Source of the DNA: Scenedesmus sp. ARA3
Lineage: Eukaryota; Chlorophyta; Chlorophyceae; Sphaeropleales; Scenedesmaceae
Length of the DNA stretch: 64,000 nt
Direction: 5' to 3'
Assembly (NCBI GenBank): GCA_004335835.1
Contig: RWJK01001635.1
Location: forward strand, 101,099-165,098
Position 1 is the first letter of the stretch, and each line of letters opens with the position of its first letter. Below the pieces are notes generated by a model, which made no database searches, was not told the origin of the DNA, and saw nothing but the letters and a program-made list of their open reading frames with translations. Below, one piece after another: positions 47,001 to 57,733 of this stretch. Both the position numbers and the translations under genes were made by a program.

Positions 47001-47886
47001 TGCCAGAGGAACAGGTAGCAGCACACCCATCAGCAGCCCAGTTGTTGCCAGAGCACCATGCATGCTGTATCACTCTGTTTGGAGCCCCCATGCAAGGTTT
47101 TTACCCTCTCGGCTGCTGGCTAACTGTTGGTTTCACATCCAGGGACGCCAGGCACAGTCATCACAGCTGCACAATAGAGGCTGCTGCAAGAGCGTTGCTG
47201 CCGTGACGCAACCTTTGCCTTGTGCCAGCATATACCAAAGCCCCACAAAAGCTGCTTATAGCAATGCTGCGCATAGACATAGCAGGCAGTGCTGCTGTTG
47301 CGCACCTGCTGGTGGCTGAGCGCGAGTACTGGCTTGCTGCCTTTCTGCACCCAGGATCCATCTTTGCTCTTCTCCTCAGGTATCTGCAGTGCCAAAAGAT
47401 TGTGTTAGCGGGCAGCAGCCTGGAAGCAACGAGCTTCATTGCATAACATCATTGCCGCTCTCATTCAATCCCCGTTGCTGTCTGCTGTTACCTGGTATGA
47501 CCATTTGAGAGCGCTGAGCCCGCTGCCTTCCAGAAAGGCGTTGACGTGCTGCTTCTCAGAGCTGCATGAGCATTGGAGGTACATAACCGGTGCGTGAGTA
47601 AGTGAGTTGGTGCAGCAGGAGCTAGCAAGTGTGCTGCGCATGCAGCTGCAGGACTACCTGTGGACAGGCACACCACTCACATGACTTTCTTCTCTACCAC
47701 AGCCTCATCTATACCGAAGCCCTCCACAATCTGCAAGAAACGCAGCCATAGATCCTCATCAGCAAATCCATCTTGCGGCTAGAGCCCGCCAAAGAGAGGG
47801 TTTGCTCAACATCAGCTGGGGCACGGTACACCAGCCTGCTGCAGTACCTTGGAGATGATGTAGCGATGCCGCTGATCTAGAGCCAT
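16261..47886 (-). CDS. ODA2: Axonemal outer-arm dynein heavy chain, gamma class
   Basis: This is the force-generating heavy chain of the flagellar outer arm: it hydrolyses ATP in a six-module AAA+ ring and walks on the B-tubule. I count about 85-90 minus-strand exons of mostly 80-350 nt, about 4,450 aa in sum, close to the known size of gamma chains. The start (47886) reads [13 protein letters not shown]. Exons 1-4 (47886-47848, 47730-47681, 47561-47492, 47383-47306) join in phase. The tail and linker occupy 47886 to 34513. AAA1-AAA4 P-loops are visible at 33.9, 31.8, 29.9 and 27.2 kb, and the stalk lies at 25.6-23.9 kb. The protein ends [17 protein letters not shown] at 16261. The end sequence, the tail without Kelch repeats and the length point to the gamma/DNAH5-DNAH8 class. 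The symbol is by class, not by proven orthology. Exact ends of every exon were not checked. Exon echoes lie near 28.0, 32.9 and 34.3 kb. Confidence 0.9.
23913..25614 (-). other. Dynein stalk and microtubule-binding domain
   Basis: The ascending coiled coil has [20 protein letters not shown] (25462-25614) and an acidic/alanine helix (25056-25300). The tip region contains [19 protein letters not shown], then [20 protein letters not shown] (24579-24789). The descending coil [19 protein letters not shown] is at 23913-24092. The order and length match a normal stalk. Confidence 0.85.
25840..27987 (-). other. Dynein AAA4
   Basis: [15 protein letters not shown] is in exon 27779-27984. Walker [21 protein letters not shown] is in about 27098-27288, and the Walker B-like [13 protein letters not shown] in about 26715-26876. 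[15 protein letters not shown] and [14 protein letters not shown] lie in 26253-26513. The lysine of GGSGKQS is conserved. Confidence 0.88.
28040..28284 (-). repeat. Two acceptor-side echoes of a dynein AAA3/AAA4 exon
   Basis: The exon starting at 27984 ([20 protein letters not shown]) is echoed upstream with starts at 28136 ([20 protein letters not shown]) and 28284 ([20 protein letters not shown]). Each ends mid-exon after LLGLLV. Spacings are 152 and 148 bases. Confidence 0.95.
28441..29992 (-). other. Dynein AAA3
   Basis: Walker [20 protein letters not shown] is in about 29870-29992 and Walker [20 protein letters not shown] in about 29224-29430, with AAMNVPG following. [19 protein letters not shown] sequence lies at 28893-29046 and [19 protein letters not shown] at 28441-28596. 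Confidence 0.88.
30174..31930 (-). other. Dynein AAA2
   Basis: Walker [19 protein letters not shown] is in exon about 31723-31930, [20 protein letters not shown] in about 31454-31556, and [18 protein letters not shown] in about 31180-31288. A helical region at 30790-31012 follows. Confidence 0.88.
32116..34000 (-). other. Dynein AAA1 (main ATPase site)
   Basis: Walker [15 protein letters not shown] is in exon about 33905-33998. [18 protein letters not shown] and Walker [16 protein letters not shown] are in about 33473-33619. Sensor [19 protein letters not shown] is in about 33087-33290. The small subdomain ([18 protein letters not shown]) is at about 32606-32790, and the link to AAA2 continues to 32116. 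All catalytic residues are present, as expected of the motor's principal site. Confidence 0.9.
32871..32906 (-). repeat. Acceptor-side echo of a dynein AAA1 exon
   Basis: [13 protein letters not shown] with preceding TGCAAATTA/CAG-like sequence echoes [13 protein letters not shown] at the head of exon 32606-32790, about 118 bases upstream. Confidence 0.8.
34187..34398 (-). repeat. Two donor-side echoes of the last linker exon of dynein
   Basis: The exon tail [17 protein letters not shown] with a GTGGGC donor (true end 34512) is repeated ending at 34345 (near-identical) and about 34187 (diverged: [16 protein letters not shown]). Spacings are 167 and about 158 bases. The AAA1 P-loop exon follows. 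Confidence 0.92.
34513..38790 (-). other. Dynein linker (DHC N2 region)
   Basis: The region starts around [19 protein letters not shown] (38634-38790), typical of the linker start. It runs through [14 protein letters not shown].. (about 37166-37340), EKVGREP-adjacent [20 protein letters not shown] (about 35.9 kb) and [16 protein letters not shown] with [15 protein letters not shown] (34513-34690). The latter leads into the AAA1 P-loop exon. Confidence 0.75.
38634..47886 (-). other. Dynein tail (DHC N1 region)
   Basis: Exons from the start to about 38634 encode the tail that dimerises heavy chains and binds intermediate chains. Segments include [22 protein letters not shown] helices (45531-45632), [20 protein letters not shown] (about 45164-45386), FVDVELT-type strand motifs near 41145-41262 and [20 protein letters not shown] (39554-39632). 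No Kelch or immunoglobulin-like repeats are seen, unlike the Chlamydomonas alpha chain. Confidence 0.75.
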
Positions 47887-49360
47887 CGCGAACGCCAATC
47901 AATCTACAGAAATAAATGTTTTGGGCCTTTTGTCCAGGCCTCTTGGGGCTCTTCAAGACAGCATGGCGCGGTGTGAAGCTTCTCCTCAATCGTCTTCGTA
48001 ACCTCTCCACCACCTCTACTATGAAAATCGTTTCCCCTTTCCAACGCACACAACGGTCAGGAGGACAACACACGGCAGTAACACGGGGTGCTGGGGTTTG
48101 ACCGAAACAAGAGTTTGAAAGTTGCGACAAGCACTTCAGGATTGAGCTCAAGTTTTTGCGATCATTTGCTTTGTATTCAAGGATCATTCAGTAAAGGCGT
48201 CATGAATTCCAGCACAGAGCACGTAAATCACAGGAAGCAGGGGATGGCACAATCTGTGGGCTTTCCAAAGACTGGATGATTTTGTTTCAGTAAGCTGTTG
48301 GAAAACACAATCAGCTGCCTCAGGCACATCTGTTCATAGCCCCTGCGGTGCACAGCATGGTGGCTCTGCGCTGCCCGTGCACACCACCCACAGTGCTGCT
48401 GCATGGCGCAGCTGCTTGAAGCTGCACGCAGCTCAACAATTAGCACTGGATTCAGCCCTTCGCAGAGGTATGAAGTAAAGGGTTTGGCAATCTAAGCGAT
48501 CAGAATGGTTATTGTCATACTGAGAGAGAGGAAGAGGAAGTTACATAATGAAGTTCGCTACATGCCTGTATTCGCACCAGCCAGGCTACCTGCAGCTGCA
48601 TGCCACGTTGTGCAAATTCCTTACTGGCGCAAGCAGCCCAGTTTCGAATGCCACGGACAGCCACTGTGGCTGAAGTCTGTTCACTGGCACGGATCATGGC
48701 AGCCACTGCAGGTGAAGTGATGTACATATGAATTTTCCAGCAACAGGAATGGATACAGGAGCGTAGAAACATGCGGGGCTGGCAACATAAAAAAATAGGC
48801 TATTAGTGCACTGTAGCTCTGCAGAGCCGTTGGCATTGCTGCTATGGCCATAGCTCAATGTTGACGCACCGTGCAGCCAGTGACTGGCTTGATACTCATG
48901 GTCCATTTATACCACCCAGCAACACTGCTCATTTGCCAGTAAAAGCCCAATTCAGTAGGCAGACCAGGAGCCATGCGGGAATGGACATCATCTGCATAAT
49001 GCCTGTGTCTCGATTCTAATCGGCATGCTCAGACGAAGCACTCATGTTACACATGATGACCACCAATTGCTTGCAAGCTATTGCGCAAGTTGGCAGTGCA
49101 GAACAGCATGCGGAGGAACCAAGCTTGCCATGTTGCAGCAAAGCACGGACATCATGTCCAGCACAGCATGTAATTTTCTCTCTGTGCAGTGCACAGGCTG
49201 TGCATGCCTCAGACGGTTGCACCATGCGGCTGCGGCTCCTGGAGAGCCGGCCGAATTTCAGAATAACGCATGATACCATCAAGAAAATATACTCAACCCC
49301 AGCCTGTCTATTCTCAAGGACCCCACTGCTGCTACTTATGTACACTGTGAATCGCAAATC
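47887..49360. promoter_or_regulatory. Upstream region of the dynein gene
   Basis: About 1.5 kb between the ankyrin-gene stop and the dynein start, both genes on the minus strand. It must hold the ankyrin 3' UTR and the dynein promoter. No ORF with recognisable features and no identifiable element was seen. Confidence 0.45.
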
Positions 49361-49570
49361 CTACCCGTTACAAGGGCAAGCTACATCAGCAGCATCACCG
49401 CACTCACTGCATGCCTTGACAAGTGACACAATTGCATGGCACATGCTGGCACTGATAGGCTGCTGCACAGATGCCAGCTCAGCACGCAGCAGCTTGATTG
49501 TTGCTGCAGCCTGCTCCAGCTCTACTGCATCACGCTGAGCACCCCTCAGCATCGCAAGCCTGGGCGACTC

Positions 49571-49612
<42 letters not shown>

Positions 49613-49672
49613 TAGCTCCTGCCTGTGCTGGCCTGGTGCAACATGGCAGATGTGCTGCTGCTGCTGCTGCCC

Positions 49673-49703
<31 letters not shown>

Positions 49704-50365
49704 GTAGATGGTGGTGGAATGCCGTGCGAGTGCAGCAGCAGAGCCAGGCGCTGGCGCAGTGTGCGGTGCGGCTGCAGCTGCACCTCCAGCTCTGTGATTG
49801 TCCTTTGCAGGAATGCAATCAAGTGGTTGTAGCCATCCAGCATGATAAATGGCAGCAGTCCGCTCTTTGCATCTGCACCTGCAACCAGCAGCTCAGCTGA
49901 TGGGCGTGCAGGAGGAGTGTCGTTGGCAATTGCAGGGCAGCAGGGTGTGATGCGGCTTTAGGTGGTAACCAACTTGAGCCTGCAGTCAGATACAGCTTGC
50001 AATGGGCCTGTTGGCAGTCATGCATGGCATCAGCCAGTCAGGCACACACATGACATCAGCAGCAGCAGAAAAGGTGACATCAGACCAGGCAGCCTACACT
50101 TACTTGCTGACGCCAGCTGGCCTGTGCCCATTGCATGCCTAAGGGCTGTGCACCTCGTAGCGTCCCTGGCTTCGATGTCTACTCGCGGGTCCAGCAGCAG
50201 GCAACGCAGCACCTTCACATCGCCTCTCCTGGCTGCTACGTGCAGTGGAGTGAATGCCAGTGCACCCGAGAGGTCACGTGAGTTGACTTCAATGCCTTCT
50301 TGGCATAGCAGCAGCTTCACAGCGTCCAGATCGCTCTTCATCACTGCCTGGTGCAGCTCGCTCAT
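49361..50365 (-). CDS. Ankyrin-repeat protein with polyglutamine tracts
   Basis: Two exons, 50365-50104 and 49878-49361, sum to 780 nt (259 aa) and join in phase 1. Residues about 1-85 form ankyrin repeats: MSELHQAVMKSDLDAVKLLL and FTPLHVAARRGDVKVLRCLL, then VDIEARDATRCTALRHAM. The second exon gives a leucine-rich helix (HLIAFLQRTITELEVQL), two glutamine tracts separated by HICHVAPGQH, and a helical end (VELEQAAATIKLLRAELAS). Ankyrin repeats bind partner proteins; the partner and role are not evident. The donor GTAAGT at 50098-50103 is a perfect consensus. The acceptor is a tandem NAGNNNNNAG-type site (exon start 49878 or 49872), which would only add or drop two residues. The gene lies head-to-tail upstream of the dynein; no functional tie is shown. 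Confidence 0.8.
49574..49612. repeat. Coding (CTG/CAG)13 polyglutamine tract
   Basis: An uninterrupted trinucleotide run encoding the longer glutamine tract of the ankyrin protein. A second run lies at about 49650-49702. Confidence 0.9.
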
Positions 50366-52570
50366 CGTGGCACAGCCAACGCCAGCTTCTGAGTTACAAG
50401 TCGATCGTTAAAAAACAGAAACAAAGACGAATATGAAGATTTTGGGTTACAAAAGTCATAAACGACACGGACTGAGCGGCAATTCGCCCTAGACCCAAAC
50501 CCTAGTGGGTAAACAGTAGCTGAGCACGCTGCCACAGAGGCCATCACAAGGCAATTCATGTGGATAAGAGCGTGTTGCTGTGGCTGCTACTGCTTCGATG
50601 AAGTACAGCACTGCAGCACTCAGACCAGCGGTTCCCAGCAAGAGCTTGGCAGCAGGGCCACAGCAGTGCTGCTGACACACAAAAAGCCATGCATGGCCTG
50701 CCAGCTGATGGCACCATACCCGTTGCGTTCTGTATCAACGCAATGGTACAAGAAATGCACCCTCGCCAGTAGTGTTATGACATGCAAGTGGTCAAATGAC
50801 AAAACCGGCCTGCATTTATTTCACGCGGCAATCAGCAGGACACCCCTACGCTATGCACGTGCAGCTCTGATCCTTAGCGCTGCTGCCACGCATGTACGTA
50901 CACTCATCAAAACAATGTGGAACAAAATATGTGATGGTCAGCCTATCAGTCATGCCTGCAACACAGCTCCTGCAACACCTATGTATGTGTGCTGATGGCA
51001 AAATGTCACGATCAGTGGCGACCAGGAGCCCTGGCAATGCAAGGCGGGATGTGTCTATTTGACAGGCAGTCACTGACTTCAGCCGTTTGCGTATAGCACG
51101 TCACCGCAAACCATAGTGATGTGAGCTGGCCCCGGCAGACTGTCGGCTTGTGCTGCTAGACAGCATGCAACCAGCTGCCGTGCATGGGTATGCACACGCA
51201 AGGCATGCAAAGGCTGCTGCCTCGGCGCCGCGACTGACTTGCCCAAGGGGCAGCACCGCTGCGCAGAGCCAGGACGGCAGTATCAAAACAAAAGTCTTGC
51301 CATGCAACGCACACCACACCGATGCAGCCAGTACATATCACACAACCCCAGGCATGCTGCTAGCCATCTGAGGCTCGCCCATGCCCCTTCCATGGCAGTA
51401 TGGGATGACAGTACATACTACATTGACTGAACAAGCCTTAGCAGAACCGCCCCTGAACTAGTAAACCAGCGCTGCTGATGTGGGTCTACGAGGGCAATAG
51501 TAAGCAGGCATCCAACGGCCACGCAACATCAGACGGGCCTAGGCAGCAACAACCTGACATGCAGCAAGACAAGCCACGCTTGCGCAATAGGCACAAACTG
51601 ATGAAGGGTTAAAGCAAAGCACAATCGCGCAAGCACACAAGGTATCCAAATAGTAGTTATAAGACCGCTGAGAACAATGTGACACACTCTTACGAGTCAT
51701 CAACAGAGTGAGTTGTCGTTCACTGCTCCTGAACCTGTCAAGCTATAGCCGGTAGCACTGCTATCACATGCACGGCAAACACCACCTCCTGCTGTACTAA
51801 CGCTTCTCCATCTGTAACACCATCAAACACACACGACCAGCAGACACACACGTACAAAGCTCCCTGGTTGCAGAGAGCTACCCCCCATGCAGCTCTGCAG
51901 CAGTATACGGCTGGCAGACGCCGCCACCGCTGATTCGCGCCGCACAACACACAGAATTGCTGTGCAAGCAGGCCAAACAGCGAGCCACCAAGGCTCACCT
52001 AAACAGACGTGATCAGAGTACAAGGCAAGCTTGGTTACAGGCGCAACCAGCGCCACCACACACCCAGGTGCACCGCACCTCACTCCTGCGCAGCGATAAC
52101 ACCAGTACCCACCCCAACCTGTGCAGACATGCGCCTTGCAAAGCGCACTCGCCTGCAAGCAGGACTAGCGGCCAGTGCAGCTGTTGAAGAGCTGCTAATC
52201 TGCAGCCTGTGCTGTGCAGCACCGCCCGTGCCGCCTGAGACGCCAAACCACCTGACACAATACAACACATTGCTTGCAAGGCATGCAACGCATATCACAA
52301 CACAAGGCAGCATTGCCCTGCAGCTCCACCTATCACCGCTGGCGGGCGCCCAGCCGGCTGCTTCTGCGGCGCCTGCTGCGCAACAGATTCGTATTGCGCT
52401 CAGATTGCGGCACCCTGATCCTGTAACGCCGGCTGATCTCGGTGCGCGGATCCAGCGGCTAAGAGACAGCTTCATCTGTAACCCCACCTGCCACATTGCT
52501 GGCGGCAACTCAGCAAGCTGTTGCTGCTGCTGCTGCTGCCACGCCTGCTGCACAAAGCAGGCCGCTGAGA
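50366..52570. other. Intergenic region between ankyrin and membrane-protein genes
   Basis: About 2.2 kb. The right part (52390-52480) carries an echo of the terminal exon of the membrane-protein gene, so it is probably that gene's 3' UTR. The rest has only short ORFs without recognisable domains; no RNA gene or mobile element was seen. Confidence 0.5.
52393..52480 (-). repeat. Echo of the membrane-protein terminal exon beyond its stop
   Basis: GCCGGCTGATCTCGGTGCGCG and GGATCCAGCGGCT repeat, about 168-170 bases away, the end of exon 52571-52690 (GCCGGCTGATCTCGGTGCGC, GGGTCCAGCGGCT). Frame is lost in the copy. Confidence 0.85.
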
Positions 52571-55500
52571 TCAGATCGCGGGCACCCTGTTCCTGTAGCG
52601 CCGGCTGATCTCGGTGCGCGGGTCCAGCGGCTGGGACACCTGCTCCTGGTAGCGCTGCCGGTGCTTGTACTGGTCATACGCCATCAGGCCCTGCGGCAGC
52701 AGCAGCAGATGATAGTTAGAGGTGAAGACTAGGATGTAAACACGCGACATGAAAGGCAAAAAGCCGGCAGGAGCAGCAAGGAGATGCACAGATAGCGTAC
52801 GGCTTGGTCAACATGCTGTTGAAGATTGGAGAGCGTGAGGCAGGCATGCACAGCAGGATTAATGCTGAAGTTGCCTGGCAGACGAGGCGGGTCATATGTG
52901 CTGCCGATGACGAAAAGGATGAAATAGGTGCACTCAAGACGTGCACCTGTTTAGTCGCTACGCACTGCACCTTGCGCAAGGAGCTCCTGTAGCCGCTGCG
53001 CCTGCGCTCCAGTGGAGAGCCACTGGCCACATCAGCCTGCCCCGCTGCTGCTGCTGCTGCTGCTGCTGCCGCCGCACCATAGCCGCCAACGCTGCCCATG
53101 CTGCTGCTGCTGCCGCCCGCCAGGCTGCCCTGCCCCTGCTGCTCGTAGCCTGCATCATGGCTGTAGCTTTCGGGTATTGTGGGAGGCAGGCTACTGCCGA
53201 CGCCAGGGAGCCCCATGCTGCTGCTGCCATCGCTGCTGCTCAGTTGCATGCCGCCACCCCCGGGGCTCATCATGCTGCTGCTGCTGCTGCTGCCAATGCC
53301 TGCAAAGCTTACACCTCGAGGGGTGGTGCTGCTGCTGCTGGCAGCGTAGCTGGCGTTGCTGCTGCCGTACAAAGGCGGCAGCATTGGCACCTGCTGCTGC
53401 TGCTGGTGCTGGTACAGAGCGTTACTAACTGGAGGGAACAAACCTGCTGAGGAGACAGGCATAGGCCTAGGAGTGCCAGCTGGCGTGCTGCTGCTGCCAA
53501 CATGAGCAGGGGAACCAGATGGCGTCGCATACATCACCATGCAGCTGCTGCCGGCTGGGCTGCTGTGGCTGCCAGCGCCTGCCAGAAGGCCCTGCCCCTG
53601 CTGCTGCAGGTACCATGCATCCCGCTGCAGTGCAGCTGACACGCTGCCAGCCGCATAGCTGCTGTATGGTGCCAGAGCTCCATTGGGGTCGACTGCTGGT
53701 GCCGAGTTGTGGTGCTGGTGGTGCTGCGAGTACTGCTGCTGCTGCTGCTGCTGTGGCATGAAGAAGCTCCCAGGTGAACTGCTCACGCTTGCTGCTGCAA
53801 CAGAAGATAATGAAGGAGTGCTCCACTGCCGGTGGTGACCTGGCAGCGGCGACGGCTGCTGCCACTGCTGCTGTTGCTGCTGCTGAGCGTCCTGCTGCAG
53901 CAGCAGGGCCAGCTGCTGCTGCTGGTGCTGCAGCAGCAGCTGCTGCGCCTCGAGCGGAAGCAGCGGGGACGCCATCAGTGTGCGCTGCTGCAGCTGCTGC
54001 TGCTGCTGCTGAGGCGCTACTGCTGCTACTGCCGCAGATGTGGAGTCCTCCTGCGTTGGCAGCTGCAGATATGCTGGAGCTGATATGTTGCGCCGCGCAG
54101 GCAGCCTCCGCTGTTGCGGCTGCTGCTGCTGCTGCCGCTGCAACTCGGCTGCATCTGCCGGCTCAGCAGCAGCAGATGGCTGCTGCTGTGCCTGCTCTGC
54201 TAGCTCAGCGCCTGCCGCATCACCAGACCCACCTGCCATCACTGCAGCCGCTGCTGCTGCAGCTGCCATGCTGCCGCCAGCAGCAGCAGCAGCACCAGCG
54301 TTTGCAGCAGGCGAGCAGGGCCGTGTGTTGGCAGCTGACCTGGCAAGCTCCTGCTGCTCCTCGAGCCCTTCGACAGTCAAAAAAGTGGTTGAAACGTTGG
54401 TCAAATCAAATGCGGGCAGGCGCCTGTGGGACTGCCGAGAGCGCCTGCCGCTGCTGCTGCTGCCAGCCACGCTGTCAGAGATGCTGCCAGCGCTGGCAGT
54501 GCTGTTGTAGCTGTTGTAAAAGCTGCCGGCTTCGGCAGCGGCTGCATCGCCTGCAGCAGATGCTGGCTGTGCTGCAGCGCCTGCCTGCCCTGGCGCTGAT
54601 GCATCAGCACCTGCTGCTGCTGCTGCTGCTGGCTTCGCAGGAGGGCTTGCCAGCTGCTCATTAGAAGACTCCAAAATAGTTGTGGGGCCTGCGCTGCTCA
54701 GCACAGACCACACACCCGGCTGCTGCTGCTGCTGGCCCCGGCGCTCCTGCTGCTGCTGCATGCGGTGCAAGCCTGCAGGACTCAAGTCCAACATACCGGC
54801 TGCTGCTGCTGCACCTGCCAGCGCAGCGCCTGCTGCTGCTGGGCTGTTGCAGCCCCCGCCACTCTCGCTGTTCCGAGGAGAGTGGTAGATCATGCTTTCG
54901 TATGATCCGCTGCTGCTGCTGGTCTTGTGGTGGGAGCGGCCATCCCTGCTGTCCCTCCGCACAAGCTGCGCCTGCTCGCCGCTGCTGCTGCTGCTGCCGC
55001 TGTTGTTGCCCGCCTGCCCAGCCGCAACATTGCTGCCACTGTGAACGGCAGCCGCATCAGCAGCAGCTGCTGCAGGGCGCGCAGCAGTAGCTGGAGCATC
55101 CAGCGGCACAGCCCCTAACAGAATCTCCCTGATGCTGCCAGCGCTGCTGCGGCTCTCGCTACGGCTGTGTGTGCTGATGCTGTGCACAAAGCCTCGCCCG
55201 CCCACTGCTGCTGCTGCAGCCGGCGGTGGCGGCCGCAGCATCTGTGCCGGCAGCTGCTGCTGCTCATCGACACTGGTCAGCCCTATTGGGCTCACCCTAG
55301 CCAATGGGGACAGTCCTGCAGGAGTAGAACCTCCATGGCTACCTGCCAGGCCCGGCAACTGCCAAGCTGCAGGCACAGCAGCAGCAGCAGCAGCAGTGCC
55401 GCTGCCGCTGCCAGCACTCAGGCTGCGCTGCCGTCCGTGCACTGCGGAGTTGCCACTGTTCCATGCTGCGCTGCTGCCGCCGCTGCTCTGCCTGCTATGC

Positions 55501-57733
55501 CCCTGCAGCTGGTGGCCTGCGGTGGGGTAGGCATGCGCATGGTCAGCTTCGCTGCTGCTGCGCGGCGCCAATTGCTGCTGCTGCTGCTGTTTCGCTGCTG
55601 CTCTGACGCTGCTGCCTTGCCTGCTGTCAAGCTGCTGGTCTGTGTCATACGCATCGCCATAGTAGCTGTAGCCGTACCCATCTGTGGCTGCCTTTGCTGC
55701 TACTGCAGACACAACAGCCGCGCCAGCTGCAGCTGCTGCTGCTGCTGGAGCGCCCTTGCCACCTCCTCTCCCGCCACCTGCGGCACCTCCCCCACCCATC
55801 TCAACATCTGGCACCCCATTCATGCCGCCAACATCACTTGCAGGATGATACGGCCCGCCATACCCCGGCCCACCATTGTGCGGCCCACCACCTCCTGACT
55901 GCGGCCCACCACCCAGCCGATTGCCGCTGCTGCCATTGTGGCTGTGGCTGTGCGTGCCCAAATCCCCGCCGCCAGCTCCACCACCAGGCGGCCCACCATC
56001 ACCAGGATGCGGCCCACCACCTTTGCCGCTGCTGTGGCCCTGCCGCCGGCGGCGCCGCTGCCGTATCAGCTCTGCATAGTGCTGCTTTGCGGCCTTGTAA
56101 TCGTACCCGGCGTGCACATACTGCCCGATGAGGTATGCATGCAGGCAGCTGCATGCTAGGTAGATCAAGATTGAGCCGCCGAGCGCCACTCCAGCCTCCG
56201 TTGAAACTGTCATGCTGTGGTCCTGCAACCGATACAGCTGCTCCTGATCGCAGATGCAGTTGCTGCTCAGCTTGAATAGTGTGGCAAAGGAGCCCAGGTT
56301 CAGGCAGCTCTGCGGGCACAGCAGTGTGTTGCTGCTGCCGCTGGCGTCTGGTGCTGGTGCTAAGATGCTGCTGATGCTGCTGTTCAGGCCCATGAACCAG
56401 GTGGTGTTGACCACACAAGGAGGCGTGGCCCGCAGCTGCTTCTCATAGTAGCTGACAACCGTGCTGTAGTTTTGGTTGGCCAGGTTGAACTGCTGCATCG
56501 GGTCGATGCCGCTCGCTTTTGCATCCCTGGCAGCAGCAGCAGCAGCAGCAACGGCAGCAGCAACCGCAGCAGCAGCACATATGAGCATAAGCTTCCCAGA
56601 TTCCAGGGCAGACACAAAGCTCTGTTGGCTCACACCAGCTACATCAAATGTTGCTAAAAAGTTTGCAGGAACATGCACTCCCTGCTGCTGCTGCTGCTGC
56701 CACCTCGTTTACCGCACCTGACGCCAAACTTAATGGACACATTTGCCGCATAGGCCACCACCAGCCAGAGGAAGGCGCCCATCATGAGCAGGATGATGGC
56801 CATGTCCACGAAAAACACGATGATGTTGAACCCCAGGTTGAAGATGCGGTACATGTAGAAGCTGCTGGGATTGGGGCGCGCTGCAGGGTTGAAGCACCAG
56901 AAAGAGTTTGCAGGAAACAGGTTGTTGTTGCTGATGACGGTTTCTTGTCGTGGCAGCATGCGCGCACAGAAGGCGCAGCAGCATAGCGTGCCGGAAGCGA
57001 CTACACAGCACACGCATGAAAGTTGCTGTCAACTGTACGGGTGGCAGCTTCCCATTTGCTGCTGCAGGCATGAGCTTGTTTGCTGCCTGCCTGACCATGA
57101 GGCCCAATTGTCATGTGCCTTGCTCAACAACACACGATATCAGCCGATGCTGGTGGGCTGATGGATTAGCCGATGCTGTGTGCTCACCACAAGGGCAGAA
57201 GGCATTAGGCGCCACTCCAGCGACTTGTACGCTGCGCGCTATGGCCAGCACCAGCAGCAGCGCGAATATGAATGTTCCGCCTGCTGCCAGCGTTATGAGG
57301 GTGGTGTTGACTGTGTTTGTCACAGCGTCCACTGTCTCTGAGGAGACAGGGGCGACAGTGCTGAGAAACACAAACGTGCTGGCCTTGCAGCGCAGGGAGT
57401 ATACGCTCCACAGCACGATGCCTGGGAGGTACAGGCACACGGACAGCACTGCTGGCCATGGCACACGTGCTGCAACCTTCCATATTGACCTGCAAGTGGA
57501 AGCAGGCTGAGTGAGCAGCAGGGTCCTGCAAGAACTGTGGGTGAGCCAGCGGCCCCGCCAGCGGCTGCAGGTGCAGGCTGAAGGTTCAAATATAAGACAG
57601 CCAGCTGCCTTACACGATCCTGCAGGCTGAAGGTCGAACGAATTGCACAGCTGGCACCCGTGTGCAGTTGCAAGCAAGGTTCGCCAGCGTACCTCAGTTC
57701 CGCTGGCCCCTCAGGCTCTTGTTTTGGGATCAT
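52571..57733 (-). CDS. Multi-pass membrane protein with very long low-complexity tail
   Basis: Five exons join in phase: 57733-57693, 57489-57188, 57000-56713, 56653-52971 and 52690-52571. They sum to 4,434 nt (1,477 aa). I do not recognise the family. The N-terminal 450 residues have about five hydrophobic segments: [79 protein letters not shown] and GGSILIYLACSCLHAYLIGQ. Between the last two lies a Cys-rich loop (CPQSCLNLGSF, NCICDQEQLY) with NxS/T sites, likely extracytoplasmic. A basic patch (RQRRRRRQG) then starts about 950 residues of Gly-, Ser-, Ala- and Gln-rich sequence. The end is YDQYKHRQRYQEQV...RRYRNRVPAI. Exon 4 (3.7 kb) is far longer than any other exon here. A receptor, channel or scaffold role would be guesswork. 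Confidence 0.8.

Noticed and set aside
16261..47886. Cytoplasmic dynein or outer-arm alpha chain
   Set aside because: The C-terminus, stalk-adjacent motifs and tail without Kelch repeats fit an axonemal gamma-class chain better. Exact orthology still needs a tree.
53774..54664. Long plus-strand ORF rich in Ala, Leu and Gln
   Set aside because: Antisense to the 3.7-kb exon of the membrane protein; repeats read in another frame.
55167..55898. Plus-strand ORF of 243 codons
   Set aside because: Also antisense to the membrane-protein exon; composition only reflects trinucleotide runs.
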